A stretch of DNA of 45,644 nt from Paenibacillus mangrovi (GTDB lineage: Bacteria; Bacillota; Bacilli; Paenibacillales; Paenibacillaceae): contig NZ_JALIRP010000020.1 of assembly GCF_022898935.1 (NCBI RefSeq), forward strand, positions 1 through 45,644, read 5' to 3'. The translations under genes and the position numbers were made by a program. Positions 23,520-31,480 of the stretch are shown in pieces. Position 1 is the first letter of the stretch. The number at the start of each line of letters is the position of its first letter. Below the pieces are notes generated by a model that searched no databases, was not told where the DNA came from, and was given only the letters and a program-made list of their open reading frames with translations.

Positions 23520-25505
23520 ATGGCTCCAGCACGCGCCAAAACCATCATTTCTTCATTACTTGTCCTTTGTCTCCTGCTTGCGGGAACAGGGTGGCTCATC
23601 TTCAGGGATACTCTGGAATCACAGCCCTCGTATGCTCCGAATCAGGCCAAGCCTCCCAAGGTACCCGCTCCGATCGTTCAGCAGGAACCTGTACAGAAAC
23701 CAACGGCCGAGATTCTCAGCAAACGAGTTGTGGAATACCATATCGACACGACACTCGATCCTGATAACCGCATCATCAAAGGAACCCAGACACTTACATG
23801 GATCCACCCCGGCAAAAAAACGGTGAACGAGCTGTACTTCCATCTGTATCCCAACGCCTTCTCATCTATGGACTCCACGTTTATGAAAGAATCCGGAGGC
23901 AAGCTCCGGAATGACACGATGCCTTCGGATGGCTTTGGCTCCATGACCATTACGGATATGAAAACCGCCGATGGCCTTTCACTGATGCACCGTATCCAGT
24001 ATGTCCAGCCTGATGACGGCAATGCCAAGGACAAGACCCTTATCAAGGTCCGGCTTCCCAAACCGGTCAAGAGCGGTGAAAGCATTACCCTCAGCATCCA
24101 GTTTGAGGTCAAACTCCCCAAAATATTCGCCCGGATGGGCACAGCAGACGATTTTGTCATGGCTGGACAATGGTTCCCCAAGATCTGCGTCTATGAGCCT
24201 ACAGGTGTAAGAGGCCGGACGACAGAAGGCTGGAACCTACATCAGTACCATGGAAACTCCGAGTTTTACGCCGACTTTGGCATCTACAACGTCCGCATTC
24301 ACGTGCCGGACAACTATATCGTAGCCGCCTCCGGATTTCCGGTGAATTCCCAGGTACGGAACAAGGAAAAAATCTACCAGTTCTACGCTGACGATGTTCA
24401 CGACTTCGCCTGGTCAGCTTCACCGAACTTCATATTCGCTGAAGAGCCTTTCTCCTCGGCGGAGGTTCCGGGCGTAAGAATCAAGCTGTATTTGGACCCT
24501 GCCCATAAAGACTTGAAAGAGCGGTACTTCTTTGCCGCGAAAGCCGCACTCAAATATTTCAGCAAATGGTACGGTTCCTATCCTTACTCCACCTTGTCCA
24601 TTGTTGTACCGCCTGAATCAGGCAACGGAGCTGGCGGGATGGAGTATCCGACCCTGGTCACCGCCTTCGGGGCAAAGGATGATTCGCCCGGCTACGATCT
24701 GGAACGGACCGTTATCCATGAGATCGGGCATCAATATTTTTACGGCATGCTGGCCAGCAATGAATTTGAAGAAGCTTGGCTGGATGAAGGCTTTACCTCT
24801 TATGCGGAGGATAAGCTCATGGAACAGGAATACGGTGTCATTCCGAACCTGCCTGTACAGGCATCTCTGATCTCCTCACCGATGTCACTGACACAGGATG
24901 CGTGGAAATACGGCTCGCAGGATCAATATGCACTAAATGTATATTACCGCGCCAAGCTGCTGCTGAAAGGAATGGAACAGCAGGTCGGAGCCCAGACGAT
25001 GAGCAAGATTATGAGCACCTATGCCAAAAAGTATCGGTTCAAGCATCCGACAACAGCTGATTTTCAAAAAGTGGTCGAGCAGGTCACCCGTAAATCCTGG
25101 CAAACCTTCTTTGACCAATATATTTATGGCAGCGAGATGGCCGATTTCGCAGTCGACTCCATCTCCGTACGCAAAAAAGATGGTGATGCATCGCCGATCT
25201 ACGAATCCACCGTCAAGATATCGAAGAAGGGCGGAGACTTCCCGGAAGTGCCGGTACTGTTCACCTTTACGGATGGTCACACACTGAACAAGGTCTGGAA
25301 CGGCTCAGGCGACAGCGCCGAGTTCAAACTCGAATATAGCGCTCCTCTAGCCTGGGCGATGGTGGATCCGCAGTACTCGATTGTGATGGAGAACAAACAT
25401 ATTAACAACTATTTAAAAGCGGATATGGATAAAAAGGTTCTGATCCGCTGGAACGTGAGTATCACCAAGCTGATTGAGACTCTGCTTGGAAGTCTGTCCT
25501 GGTGA
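23520..25505 (+). CDS. M1 family metallopeptidase (gluzincin), membrane-anchored
   Basis: A 661-residue protein with an N-terminal membrane helix or signal anchor (about residues 9-28) and a Pro-rich linker, so the enzyme domain faces outside. The catalytic signature is complete: HEIGHQ (zinc ligands His400 and His404, catalytic Glu401), a third zinc ligand Glu423 in AWLDEGFTSYAE, and GGMEYP (residues 372-377), the counterpart of the substrate-anchoring GAMEN loop. The region before it has the beta-sandwich N-terminal domain of the M1 family. ATG 23520 follows GGGAGG by 9 nt. The next gene starts 11 nt downstream, so the two are an operon. Substrate unknown. Confidence 0.9.
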   Translation: MAPARAKTIISSLLVLCLLLAGTGWLIFRDTLESQPSYAPNQAKPPKVPAPIVQQEPVQKPTAEILSKRVVEYHIDTTLDPDNRIIKGTQTLTWIHPGKKTVNELYFHLYPNAFSSMDSTFMKESGGKLRNDTMPSDGFGSMTITDMKTADGLSLMHRIQYVQPDDGNAKDKTLIKVRLPKPVKSGESITLSIQFEVKLPKIFARMGTADDFVMAGQWFPKICVYEPTGVRGRTTEGWNLHQYHGNSEFYADFGIYNVRIHVPDNYIVAASGFPVNSQVRNKEKIYQFYADDVHDFAWSASPNFIFAEEPFSSAEVPGVRIKLYLDPAHKDLKERYFFAAKAALKYFSKWYGSYPYSTLSIVVPPESGNGAGGMEYPTLVTAFGAKDDSPGYDLERTVIHEIGHQYFYGMLASNEFEEAWLDEGFTSYAEDKLMEQEYGVIPNLPVQASLISSPMSLTQDAWKYGSQDQYALNVYYRAKLLLKGMEQQVGAQTMSKIMSTYAKKYRFKHPTTADFQKVVEQVTRKSWQTFFDQYIYGSEMADFAVDSISVRKKDGDASPIYESTVKISKKGGDFPEVPVLFTFTDGHTLNKVWNGSGDSAEFKLEYSAPLAWAMVDPQYSIVMENKHINNYLKADMDKKVLIRWNVSITKLIETLLGSLSW

Positions 25506-25516
25506 GGTGAGAACCG

Positions 25517-26350
25517 ATGAAATCCCATATTTCAAGTGGCTGGAAAAGTCTTAAAAATCAATTTTATATCGTCATCATTCTCTTTCTGTACCAGCTCATC
25601 TGGGGCTACTTTCTGTACCGTGTGGTCCATTCAGCTGTCACGCCGCTTCTGATGCGTTATCCCGACCCTCCGCCTAATGAGCTGAGCCAGCTGCTCTACT
25701 ATTTTGAAGGAAAAATGAGCATATCCACCAGCAGCACCGTGCACTCGTATCTCTGGATTTTGCTAGGCATGTTTGTACTGCGTATGCTGTTTACACCCTT
25801 CATAAATGCAGGGATATTTTACGGACTGCACCGGGAACGTGAAGGCGAACTCGGACTGTTTTTCTTCCAGGGAATGAAGCTTCATGGCAAGGTGGTGTTC
25901 CTGTTCCACTTGGTTGAATGGTTATTGATCGCGATACCCGCTTACTGGATCATTCCAAAGGCTTATGAGACGCTTCTAAGAGGAGCGCAGCTGCAAACGA
26001 TCGCTCTGCAGGTCCTTCCCTTTGTGGGAGCCTGGCTTCTATACAGCTATATAGTTCATCAGCTCGTGCTCTTCATGCAGTTCGGCAAGACCGGCGGTAC
26101 CGGCTTCCTTGCTCCTTTATGGCTCTGCCTGCGGGGTGCGCTGTCTCTCGTCGGCATCTCACTCGTCCTTGGAGCATTGACTCTACTTCTGTTCAGTGTC
26201 TGTACAGGCATATCACTTATATGGGCCGGCATACTGTCGCTGATCCTTCAGCAGGGATATCATCTGATTAGCTGCGTGATGAAGATATGGTGCATTTCAG
26301 CCAAATTCGACCTTTGGCATCAGCAAGCTTATAAACATGCGGAAAAATGA
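25517..26350 (+). CDS. Polytopic membrane protein of unknown function, operon partner of the M1 peptidase
   Basis: A 277-residue protein with about five predicted membrane helices (around residues 17-40, 77-100, 128-150, 170-190 and 206-245). I recognise no family motif. Its start is 11 nt after the peptidase stop, with GAGGTGAG as RBS, so the products are probably needed together, for example as a membrane partner. This link is inferred from gene order only. The operon ends in a strong terminator at 26398-26439. Confidence 0.75.
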   Translation: MKSHISSGWKSLKNQFYIVIILFLYQLIWGYFLYRVVHSAVTPLLMRYPDPPPNELSQLLYYFEGKMSISTSSTVHSYLWILLGMFVLRMLFTPFINAGIFYGLHREREGELGLFFFQGMKLHGKVVFLFHLVEWLLIAIPAYWIIPKAYETLLRGAQLQTIALQVLPFVGAWLLYSYIVHQLVLFMQFGKTGGTGFLAPLWLCLRGALSLVGISLVLGALTLLLFSVCTGISLIWAGILSLILQQGYHLISCVMKIWCISAKFDLWHQQAYKHAEK

Positions 26351-26397
26351 AAATTTATGGTTAATTTTTTGTCATCACTTCAACTCGCTGATAGAAG

Positions 26398-26439
26398 AAA
26401 AACCCCACCCTTTTTGATGAAAAGGGCTGGGGTTTTATT
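26398..26439 (+). terminator. Terminator after the peptidase/membrane protein operon
   Basis: AAAAACCCCA-CCCTTTT-TGATG-AAAAGGG-TGGGGTTTT hairpin followed by ATTG and TTTT. Confidence 0.95.
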
Positions 26440-26460
26440 GTTTTAAAGTACCGGATGTAT

Positions 26461-26489
26461 TTGCCAAAACACCTTTCCTCTGGTACAAT
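26461..26489 (+). promoter_or_regulatory. Promoter of the first riboswitch-NlpC/P60 module
   Basis: TTGCCA, 17-nt spacer, TACAAT with an upstream TGG (extended -10). The second copy has the same TTGCCA and spacing at 27524-27552. A sequence AGTAAC-N5-TGTAAT (26507-26523) follows in both copies. Confidence 0.72.
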
Positions 26490-26625
26490 TATCCGGGTAC
26501 GAACATAGTAACAACTTTGTAATTTTTGCTGTAACTATTCAAACTGTGCTGTAACGATTTTTCAACAACAAATTCCAATTGATAAGATACTATTTGCTGT
26601 TACTTACTTTCAGGTGCTCGATTAG

Positions 26626-26741
26626 GGCCGAATTCCTTGGCACCGGGAAGCGGGGGAACCACTTTGGGTGAATTGATCTCGCAACAGAGGGATCATAGGG
26701 GACGACCTTCTACCGAATCCTTAAGCTAACCTCGCAGGCAA
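26626..26741 (+). promoter_or_regulatory. Cyclic di-AMP riboswitch (ydaO/yuaA class), copy 1
   Basis: Contains the class hallmarks: AAGCGGGGGAACCA, GGGTGAATTGATC, ATCATAGGGG, ACCTTCTACCGAATCC and AGCTAACCTCGCAGGC. Short closing arms GCC/GGC join the ends. It senses c-di-AMP and in other bacteria mostly turns off cell-wall and potassium or osmolyte genes. Here the RBS GGAAGGGG begins 3 nt past the aptamer, leaving no room for a terminator between aptamer and gene, so control by RBS access is likely. Confidence 0.93.
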
Positions 26742-26760
26742 CCGGAAGGGGTTTATTTTT

Positions 26761-27225
26761 TTGAAAAAGAAGTTTGCAGCAGTGGCGCTTGGATTCACGC
26801 TTATATTCTCGATGGGAACCAGTGTATTCGCGGATTCATCTCTGAACAATGTCGTCCATAAAACCATCGGAGTCAGCTATAAAACAGGGGGAACCACCAC
26901 AAGTGGGTTCGACTGTTCCGGATATACACAGTATGTGTATAAAAAACTGGGTATTTCCATTCCACGCCAATCCAGCGCTCAGTATAAAAAAGGCACCTCC
27001 GTCTCCAAGAGCAATTTGAAACCCGGAGATCTGGTATTCTTCAATACGACTGGCGCAGGCGTTTCACATGTCGGAGTCTACGTCGGAAATGGACAATTTG
27101 CACATTCATCCTCTTCTAAGGGTGTTACCATCAGCAAGCTAAGCAACAGTTATTTTGCCCCCCGCTACGTTGGCGCCAAACGAATCATGAGTCCCACGAA
27201 ATATAAAGCGGCCGTTTACAACTAA
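26761..27225 (+). CDS. Secreted C40 NlpC/P60 peptidoglycan hydrolase, copy 1
   Basis: A 154-residue exported enzyme made up of a signal peptide (residues 1-24, cleavage after VFA) and a single NlpC/P60 domain. It should cut the gamma-D-Glu to diaminopimelate bond in peptidoglycan stem peptides. Triad: Cys52 (GFDCSGY), His103 (VSHVGVYVG) and His115 (AHSSSS). It has no LysM, SH3 or choline-binding domain, unlike LytE or CwlO, so wall targeting is not obvious. Start is TTG at 26761 with RBS GGAAGGGG 10 nt upstream, read from the c-di-AMP riboswitch. The second copy lies 545 nt downstream. Confidence 0.95.
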   Translation: MKKKFAAVALGFTLIFSMGTSVFADSSLNNVVHKTIGVSYKTGGTTTSGFDCSGYTQYVYKKLGISIPRQSSAQYKKGTSVSKSNLKPGDLVFFNTTGAGVSHVGVYVGNGQFAHSSSSKGVTISKLSNSYFAPRYVGAKRIMSPTKYKAAVYN

Positions 27226-27256
27226 TACTCACCCATAAACATATGAAGACAACATG

Positions 27257-27299
27257 CCCGCGATGAGATTTTTGCCGAAATCCCATTCGCGGGTTTCTT
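27257..27299 (+). terminator. Terminator of copy 1
   Basis: CCCGCGA...TTCGCGGG hairpin with GATTT/AAATC inner arms and loop TTGCCG, then TTTCTTG. The copy 2 terminator (28297-28342) has the same ends, inner arms and loop. Confidence 0.88.
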
Positions 27300-27523
27300 G
27301 TTACTTATTAAACGGATGAAACGGTCAAAAGGTAACAGATTTTCAAAAAATTTATATAAATTCTATAATCGCAAGAAAAACCACATCTAAACACGACCCT
27401 CGCTCCTGTGACTTTTTATTTGCCTGTCCAACAAATAAAGATCTTTTCCTGTAAAATGTTCTATAAAGCTCCTTCATTATTAATGATATTCGATTGTTTT
27501 TAGATCTTTTATGATAGAAACAA

Positions 27524-27552
27524 TTGCCAAAGCGCTATTCCTTTGTTAAAAT
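27524..27552 (+). promoter_or_regulatory. Promoter of the second riboswitch-NlpC/P60 module
   Basis: TTGCCA, 17-nt spacer, TAAAAT. It matches the first module's promoter in -35 sequence and spacing, and is followed by the same AGTAAC-AACTT-TGTAAT string (27563-27579). Between 27300 and 27523 I see only AT-rich sequence. Confidence 0.72.
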
Positions 27553-27636
27553 AAGTTCTGTTAGTAACAACTTTGTAATCTTTGCAGAACCGTTTGTAAT
27601 AAAAGACGTTTCCTGAAGTATATAGTGTAAAGCACA

Positions 27637-27750
27637 TGCCGAATTTCCTCACACTAGGGAAGCGGGGGAACCATTTACGGGTGAATTGATCTTGCAACAA
27701 AGGGATCATAGGGGACCTTCTACCGAATCCTTAAGCTAACCTCGCAGGCA
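27637..27750 (+). promoter_or_regulatory. Cyclic di-AMP riboswitch (ydaO/yuaA class), copy 2
   Basis: Nearly identical core to copy 1 (GGGAAGCGGGGGAACCA, GGGTGAATTGATC, ATCATAGGGG, CCTTCTACCGAATCC, AGCTAACCTCGCAGGC), with closing arms TGCC/GGCA. One 3-nt block between the GGGG and CCTTC motifs present in copy 1 is missing here. RBS GGAAGGAG starts 2 nt after the aptamer, again without a separate terminator. Confidence 0.93.
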
Positions 27751-27769
27751 CCGGAAGGAGTATACTGGT

Positions 27770-28261
27770 TTGAAAAAGAAGCTAGCAGCAGCAGTTATGA
27801 GTTTTGCCATCGTACTTACCATTGGAACAGGAAGCGCTTTCGCGGATTCCAAAATGGACAAAGTCATCGATGATGTCATTGGCACGAAGTACAGAACCGG
27901 GGGAACCACCACAAACGGTTTTGACTGTTCCGGATTCACGATGTACGTATATAAGCAACTGGGCATTAATTTGCCGCATCAATCCGGATCGCAGTTCAGT
28001 ATGGGCACTTCCGTTTCACGCAGCGACCTGAGAGCAGGAGATCTGGTATTCTTCAATACCTCCGGCCACGGCGTTTCCCATGTCGGAATCTATGTCGGCG
28101 ATGGGAAATTTGCACACGCCTCTACTTCCCGTGGAGTTGTGATCAGTTCGCTTAGTGACAGCTACTACGCCAATCGCTACGTTGGCGCCAAACGGGTCAT
28201 GAGCACGGATACTTATCAAACCGCCGCCGTTGATTCCGAAGACAATGATGACGTGCAATAA
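27770..28261 (+). CDS. Secreted C40 NlpC/P60 peptidoglycan hydrolase, copy 2
   Basis: A 163-residue paralogue of the preceding hydrolase: signal peptide to about residue 25 (SAFA), then the NlpC/P60 domain with Cys53 (GFDCSGF), His104 (VSHVGIYVG) and His116 (AHASTS). The start is TTG with RBS GGAAGGAG 9 nt upstream. The C-terminus carries an additional acidic tail (SEDNDDVQ) not in copy 1. The shared promoter, riboswitch, start codon and terminator show that the whole unit was duplicated in tandem. The enzyme should open wall peptide bonds during growth; c-di-AMP control links it to turgor or wall stress. Confidence 0.95.
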   Translation: MKKKLAAAVMSFAIVLTIGTGSAFADSKMDKVIDDVIGTKYRTGGTTTNGFDCSGFTMYVYKQLGINLPHQSGSQFSMGTSVSRSDLRAGDLVFFNTSGHGVSHVGIYVGDGKFAHASTSRGVVISSLSDSYYANRYVGAKRVMSTDTYQTAAVDSEDNDDVQ

Positions 28262-28296
28262 TTTTTTTCTAATCATCTGCAAGGTTTGTACGACAG

Positions 28297-28342
28297 CCCG
28301 TACTTGAGGTTTTTGCCGAAATCTCAAGTAGCGGGTTTTTTT
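28297..28342 (+). terminator. Terminator of copy 2
   Basis: CCCG-ACTTGAG / CTCAAGT-CGGG stem with TTTTTGCCGAAA loop region, followed by TTTTTTT. The loop is the same as in copy 1. Confidence 0.93.
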
Positions 28343-28486
28343 AGATATCTACTTCGATATACGTTTTTCTTGACATCCTGGTGCCGGTAAATAAACATGC
28401 GAGCATCATAAAAAATAAGGAATAGTTTATCAAAAATATTCAAATCCTACCTAGCAGCGCTGTCTCTTATGAAAGGAGGCTACGTG

Positions 28487-28978
28487 ATGAGCGTTTCCAA
28501 ACCTATTTTCTGTGTTGTACTCATGAGCCGCGAGCATGCCGAGACCTGCTGCAGCTGGAGGTATGAACCGCCCTATGACCGAATTTACGGCTGGCTTCCC
28601 TGGGAGCAGATGGAGGCGCTTGGTGTTGAGTTTGGCGATCCTGAAATACGGGAGCAGCAGTATATATCCATTTTGGACGCTGAGAACACCCTGTGTGGCT
28701 TTGCACAGCTCTTCCCTATGGTTAACGTCACCCGGCTGGGAATCGGTATGCGTCCAGATTTATGCGGTCTCGGAAGAGGTAAAGGCTTTGTAAATGCTGT
28801 CGTCGATGCGGCCAAGGCCCGTTATCCCGAGCTGCCTGTCGACCTTGAGGTCCAAGATTGGAATGAACGGGCTATACGCACCTATCTGAAGGCGGGATTT
28901 GTGATTACCGATACCTACGAAAAGCAGACCCCTGAGGGTATCGGGCGCTTTCACTGCATGGTCTATGGGGAAGATTGA
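28487..28978 (+). CDS. GNAT family N-acetyltransferase
   Basis: A 163-residue acetyltransferase. Motif A, which binds the acetyl-CoA pyrophosphate, reads RPDLCGLGRGKGF near residue 90. The motif B region follows with LEVQDWNERAIRTYLKAGF, typical of GNAT enzymes. The substrate, a small-molecule amine or protein N-terminus, cannot be inferred. ATG 28487 is used because AGGAGG lies 7 nt upstream; an in-frame ATG six codons earlier falls before that RBS. It follows the NlpC/P60 unit with a terminator between, so it is a separate transcript. Confidence 0.88.
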   Translation: MSVSKPIFCVVLMSREHAETCCSWRYEPPYDRIYGWLPWEQMEALGVEFGDPEIREQQYISILDAENTLCGFAQLFPMVNVTRLGIGMRPDLCGLGRGKGFVNAVVDAAKARYPELPVDLEVQDWNERAIRTYLKAGFVITDTYEKQTPEGIGRFHCMVYGED

Positions 28979-29061
28979 AATACGTCAATGATAAATGGTA
29001 CAAAATTGTGTATATTTGGTGGATTTACCCTACTTTCGTTTGCTTTTTTGTCACAAACTAT

Positions 29062-29089
29062 TTGATGTACCAGCTTGTTCCGTTATAAT
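29062..29089 (+). promoter_or_regulatory. Promoter of the cytochrome c gene (SigA type)
   Basis: TTGATG, 16-nt spacer, TATAAT, about 40 nt before the start codon. Confidence 0.7.
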
Positions 29090-29129
29090 GAAGAAATGAA
29101 GAACGTTTACATAGAAAGGACGAAAACGG

Positions 29130-29489
29130 ATGCAAAAATGGATCATGAGCGGTATAGTAGCTATCGCATGCGTATTTGCCATTGTGCTTATGTTTACACT
29201 GCCTGGCAAAGAACAAGTAGCAGAACAAGAAAAACCAACCATGCCTCAAGTGACAATGGATGCTGCAGCGGCTGAAGCAACAATGAAAGCCCAAAGCTGC
29301 ATTAGCTGCCACGGCGATCAACTGCAGGGCGGTGTCGGACCTAACCTGCAAAAAATCGGCTCCCAGCTTTCTGCCGAAGAAATCTATACAATTATTACTA
29401 AAGGTAAAGGTGGCATGCCTTCATTCAAAGACAAGCTGAAGAGTGAAGAAATCGCCAACGTAGCAGAGTGGCTTGCAGCCAAAAAATAA
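29130..29489 (+). CDS. Membrane-anchored c-type cytochrome (c550/c551 type)
   Basis: A 119-residue small cytochrome c. The N-terminal helix (residues 5-24) is a membrane anchor with no lipobox, so it resembles CccA rather than the lipoprotein CccB. The haem-binding motif CISCH is at residues 57-61, and the axial methionine is Met96 in GGMPSF. It carries electrons on the outer face of the membrane, most likely from the bc complex to a terminal oxidase. RBS AAAGGA precedes the ATG. Single-gene unit ending in a bidirectional terminator. Confidence 0.92.
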   Translation: MQKWIMSGIVAIACVFAIVLMFTLPGKEQVAEQEKPTMPQVTMDAAAAEATMKAQSCISCHGDQLQGGVGPNLQKIGSQLSAEEIYTIITKGKGGMPSFKDKLKSEEIANVAEWLAAKK

Positions 29490-29511
29490 TGATTTTTTTC
29501 CATAAAGAAAT

Positions 29512-29567
29512 AAAACACGCTTTCATGTTCATGACCCTAAAGGTCTTGACCGAAGCGTGTTTTTTAT
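29512..29567. terminator. Bidirectional terminator between the cytochrome and pterin dehydratase genes
   Basis: AAAACACGCTT / AAGCGTGTTTTTT arms with an inner GACC-CTAAA-GGTC hairpin. Confidence 0.92.
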
Positions 29568-29584
29568 TGTACCTATAAATTACC

Positions 29585-29890
29585 CTAACGTTTCTCACCC
29601 GAGCGCATTTTTTCGAACAATTCATTAAATTGATGGGCTTCCTTGATGTCGAGTGAGGTAATCCCGCCATCATCCCAGGAGGTCAGCCTGAGTGTCACGT
29701 TTTTATAATCAATCGTTATAAAGGGATGGTGATCGAACGCCTCCGATATGGTCGCAACCTCGTCGACAAATGAAATTCCCTTCATGAAGCTGGAAAAAAT
29801 AAACTTGCGCACAATCCAGCGTCCCTCTTCCAGTTCCCAGCCTTCCAGCTTCGCTAAATGTGCATCTACTTCTTCGTGCGTATAAACCAT
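29585..29890 (-). CDS. 4a-hydroxytetrahydrobiopterin dehydratase (PCD/DCoH family)
   Basis: A 101-residue protein with the family signature AFDHHPFITIDYKNVTLRL (catalytic His54, His55) and the second conserved SWDDGGITSLD stretch. The classical reaction dehydrates 4a-carbinolamine pterin, the product of aromatic amino acid hydroxylases. No phenylalanine hydroxylase or biopterin gene is in the window, and in many bacteria the role is uncertain, with possible links to molybdopterin or folate recycling. ATG 29890 follows AGGAGG by 9 nt; a further upstream in-frame start has no RBS. Single-gene unit. Confidence 0.92.
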   Translation of the reverse strand: MVYTHEEVDAHLAKLEGWELEEGRWIVRKFIFSSFMKGISFVDEVATISEAFDHHPFITIDYKNVTLRLTSWDDGGITSLDIKEAHQFNELFEKMRSGEKR

Positions 29891-30077
29891 ATTCGATTTC
29901 CTCCTTGAAACCAAACATCCCTCAAGCAGAGCTTTAAGGATGCGTCTTTACCTGGATTTCTAACTTTTCCCATTGTATTCCGGTTACTGAATATTTATGA
30001 ATATGGCCGTCTTTGAGTGTCAGACACTTGTTATATCTTATCACGCCCAGTAATCAAAAATCCATTCGGCGCACGGA

Positions 30078-30371
30078 CTAGATCAGTGGGACTACAGTCA
30101 GTTCCTCATCCCCGATCAGAAGATTGATCCGGTGGTGATCCTTGTCATACATCACGACACCGCTTCCAACTTCAATAACAGGCTCGGTTCCGAGACCATA
30201 AAAAAGATCCTCCGCCAGCGCCTCATGCACTTCCCGCTTCTCCTCAGGGCTCAGCTGGTGCCATTCACTCGCTTCCATTTCGAAGAACAGATAACTGTCT
30301 GGAATTTCACCCACCGCATTCGTCAGATCTTTCAAAATTTCGCTATATTCACGACCATGCTTTACTCCCAT
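30078..30371 (-). CDS. Hypothetical protein, 97 residues
   Basis: A strongly acidic soluble protein without signal peptide or Cys motif. It has an N-terminal helix (residues 5-20), a SPEEKREVHEALAEDLFYGLG helix in the middle and a beta-rich C-terminal third (VIEVGSGVVMYDKDHHRINLLIGDEELTVVPLI). RBS GGAGGGG lies 6-7 nt before the ATG. I do not recognise a family. The clear RBS, good codon use and lack of overlap with other genes support it as real. Neighbours do not suggest a role. Confidence 0.7.
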   Translation of the reverse strand: MGVKHGREYSEILKDLTNAVGEIPDSYLFFEMEASEWHQLSPEEKREVHEALAEDLFYGLGTEPVIEVGSGVVMYDKDHHRINLLIGDEELTVVPLI

Positions 30372-30553
30372 GGCATTTCCCCTCCGCCCTAGTTACATAT
30401 TCTTCTAGACTTTCGTAATTTTTATTCCCGCCGACGTTTTTTAATCTTTATAGTCCATTCTGTATAGGGTTAGACTTTATAAACTGGCCGATAAGACCAA
30501 GCAATGATAGGACTGATGAACCCCTCAATTTCATTATACAGGAAAAACCCCCT

Positions 30554-30580
30554 TAAAAAAAAAGAGAATCCTGACGATAA
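30554..30580 (+). promoter_or_regulatory. SigD-type (flagellar sigma) promoter of motAB
   Basis: TAAA (30554-30557), 15-nt spacer, GACGATAA (30573-30580); the SigD consensus is TAAA-N14/16-GCCGATAT. A second partial match, GCCGATAA at 30487-30494, has no -35. The leader is about 90 nt. Elsewhere in the 30372-30679 gap nothing else is visible. Confidence 0.72.
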
Positions 30581-30679
30581 ATAATATATTACGTTTCTTG
30601 TGCGACACACCATTTTTGCAAGGATGCAATCTTGGTGCACGAAAGGATTCAATTCTATTTCTCATGGATGAGGTGTGCA

Positions 30680-31480
30680 ATGGAAATTTCAACAATTATC
30701 GGCCTGATACTCGGTGTACTTGCGGTCTTAGTCGGCATGATACTCAAAGGCGCTCCTTTGGTAGCCCTTTTGACCCCTGCTGCTTATGTTATTATCCTTG
30801 GGGGTACGGCCGCCACGTTATTCATTGGTTTTCCCATGTCGGAGATCAAAAAGTTCCCTAAGCTGCTGAAAATGGTATTCGTGAAGCAAAATCTGATAGA
30901 ACGCCGTGATTTAATCACCACGTTCATGGAATGGGCCTCGATTACCCGCCGCGAAGGTCTGCTGGCGCTGGAAACCAGGGTTGAGGAAATCGATGACGAT
31001 TTTCTACGGAACGGCATGCGGATGATTATCGACGGCAACGATCAGGATTTTGTACGTGACGTTTTAATGGAAGATATTGCGGCTACGGAAGAACGGCACC
31101 GTGCGGGTGCTTTGCTCTTTTCACAAGCCGGTATGTACGCTCCTTCCCTCGGTGTGCTCGGGGCCGTTATCGGTCTGATCGCCGCTCTGACCAAGATGGA
31201 GAATATGGGCGAGCTCGCTCATGCGATCGGTGCAGCGTTTATTGCAACACTTCTCGGTATTTTCACCGGCTACGTATTGTGGCATCCGATTTCCAACAAG
31301 TTGAAACGTTTGTCCAAAAAGGAAATCGAGCTGAAACTCATGATGATTGAAGGGCTGCTGTCCATTCAATCCGGTGTCTCAACCATTGCAATCAGCCAAA
31401 AGCTTTCGGTATTCCTAACCCCTTCCGAGCGTGCTCAAATGAATGAGAAGGAGGCTGCTGCAGGTGAACAAAAAGACTAG
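30680..31480 (+). CDS. motA: Flagellar motor stator protein MotA
   Basis: A 266-residue inner-membrane protein with four predicted helices (about residues 3-22, 30-50, 148-170 and 182-202) and a large cytoplasmic loop between helices 2 and 3 that carries the charged residues touching FliG (for example ERRDLITTFMEWASITRREG). Five MotA surround two MotB to form the ion channel that drives rotation. ATG 30680 is used with GAGGTG just upstream; a longer frame to 30632 overlaps this leader. Its stop lies inside motB (17-nt overlap), so translation is coupled. Expression probably follows SigD. Confidence 0.93.
   Translation: MEISTIIGLILGVLAVLVGMILKGAPLVALLTPAAYVIILGGTAATLFIGFPMSEIKKFPKLLKMVFVKQNLIERRDLITTFMEWASITRREGLLALETRVEEIDDDFLRNGMRMIIDGNDQDFVRDVLMEDIAATEERHRAGALLFSQAGMYAPSLGVLGAVIGLIAALTKMENMGELAHAIGAAFIATLLGIFTGYVLWHPISNKLKRLSKKEIELKLMMIEGLLSIQSGVSTIAISQKLSVFLTPSERAQMNEKEAAAGEQKD

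Noticed and set aside
30487..30494. First SigD -10 (GCCGATAA) as the main motA promoter
   Set aside because: No TAAA -35 at the proper distance; the site at 30554-30580 has both elements.
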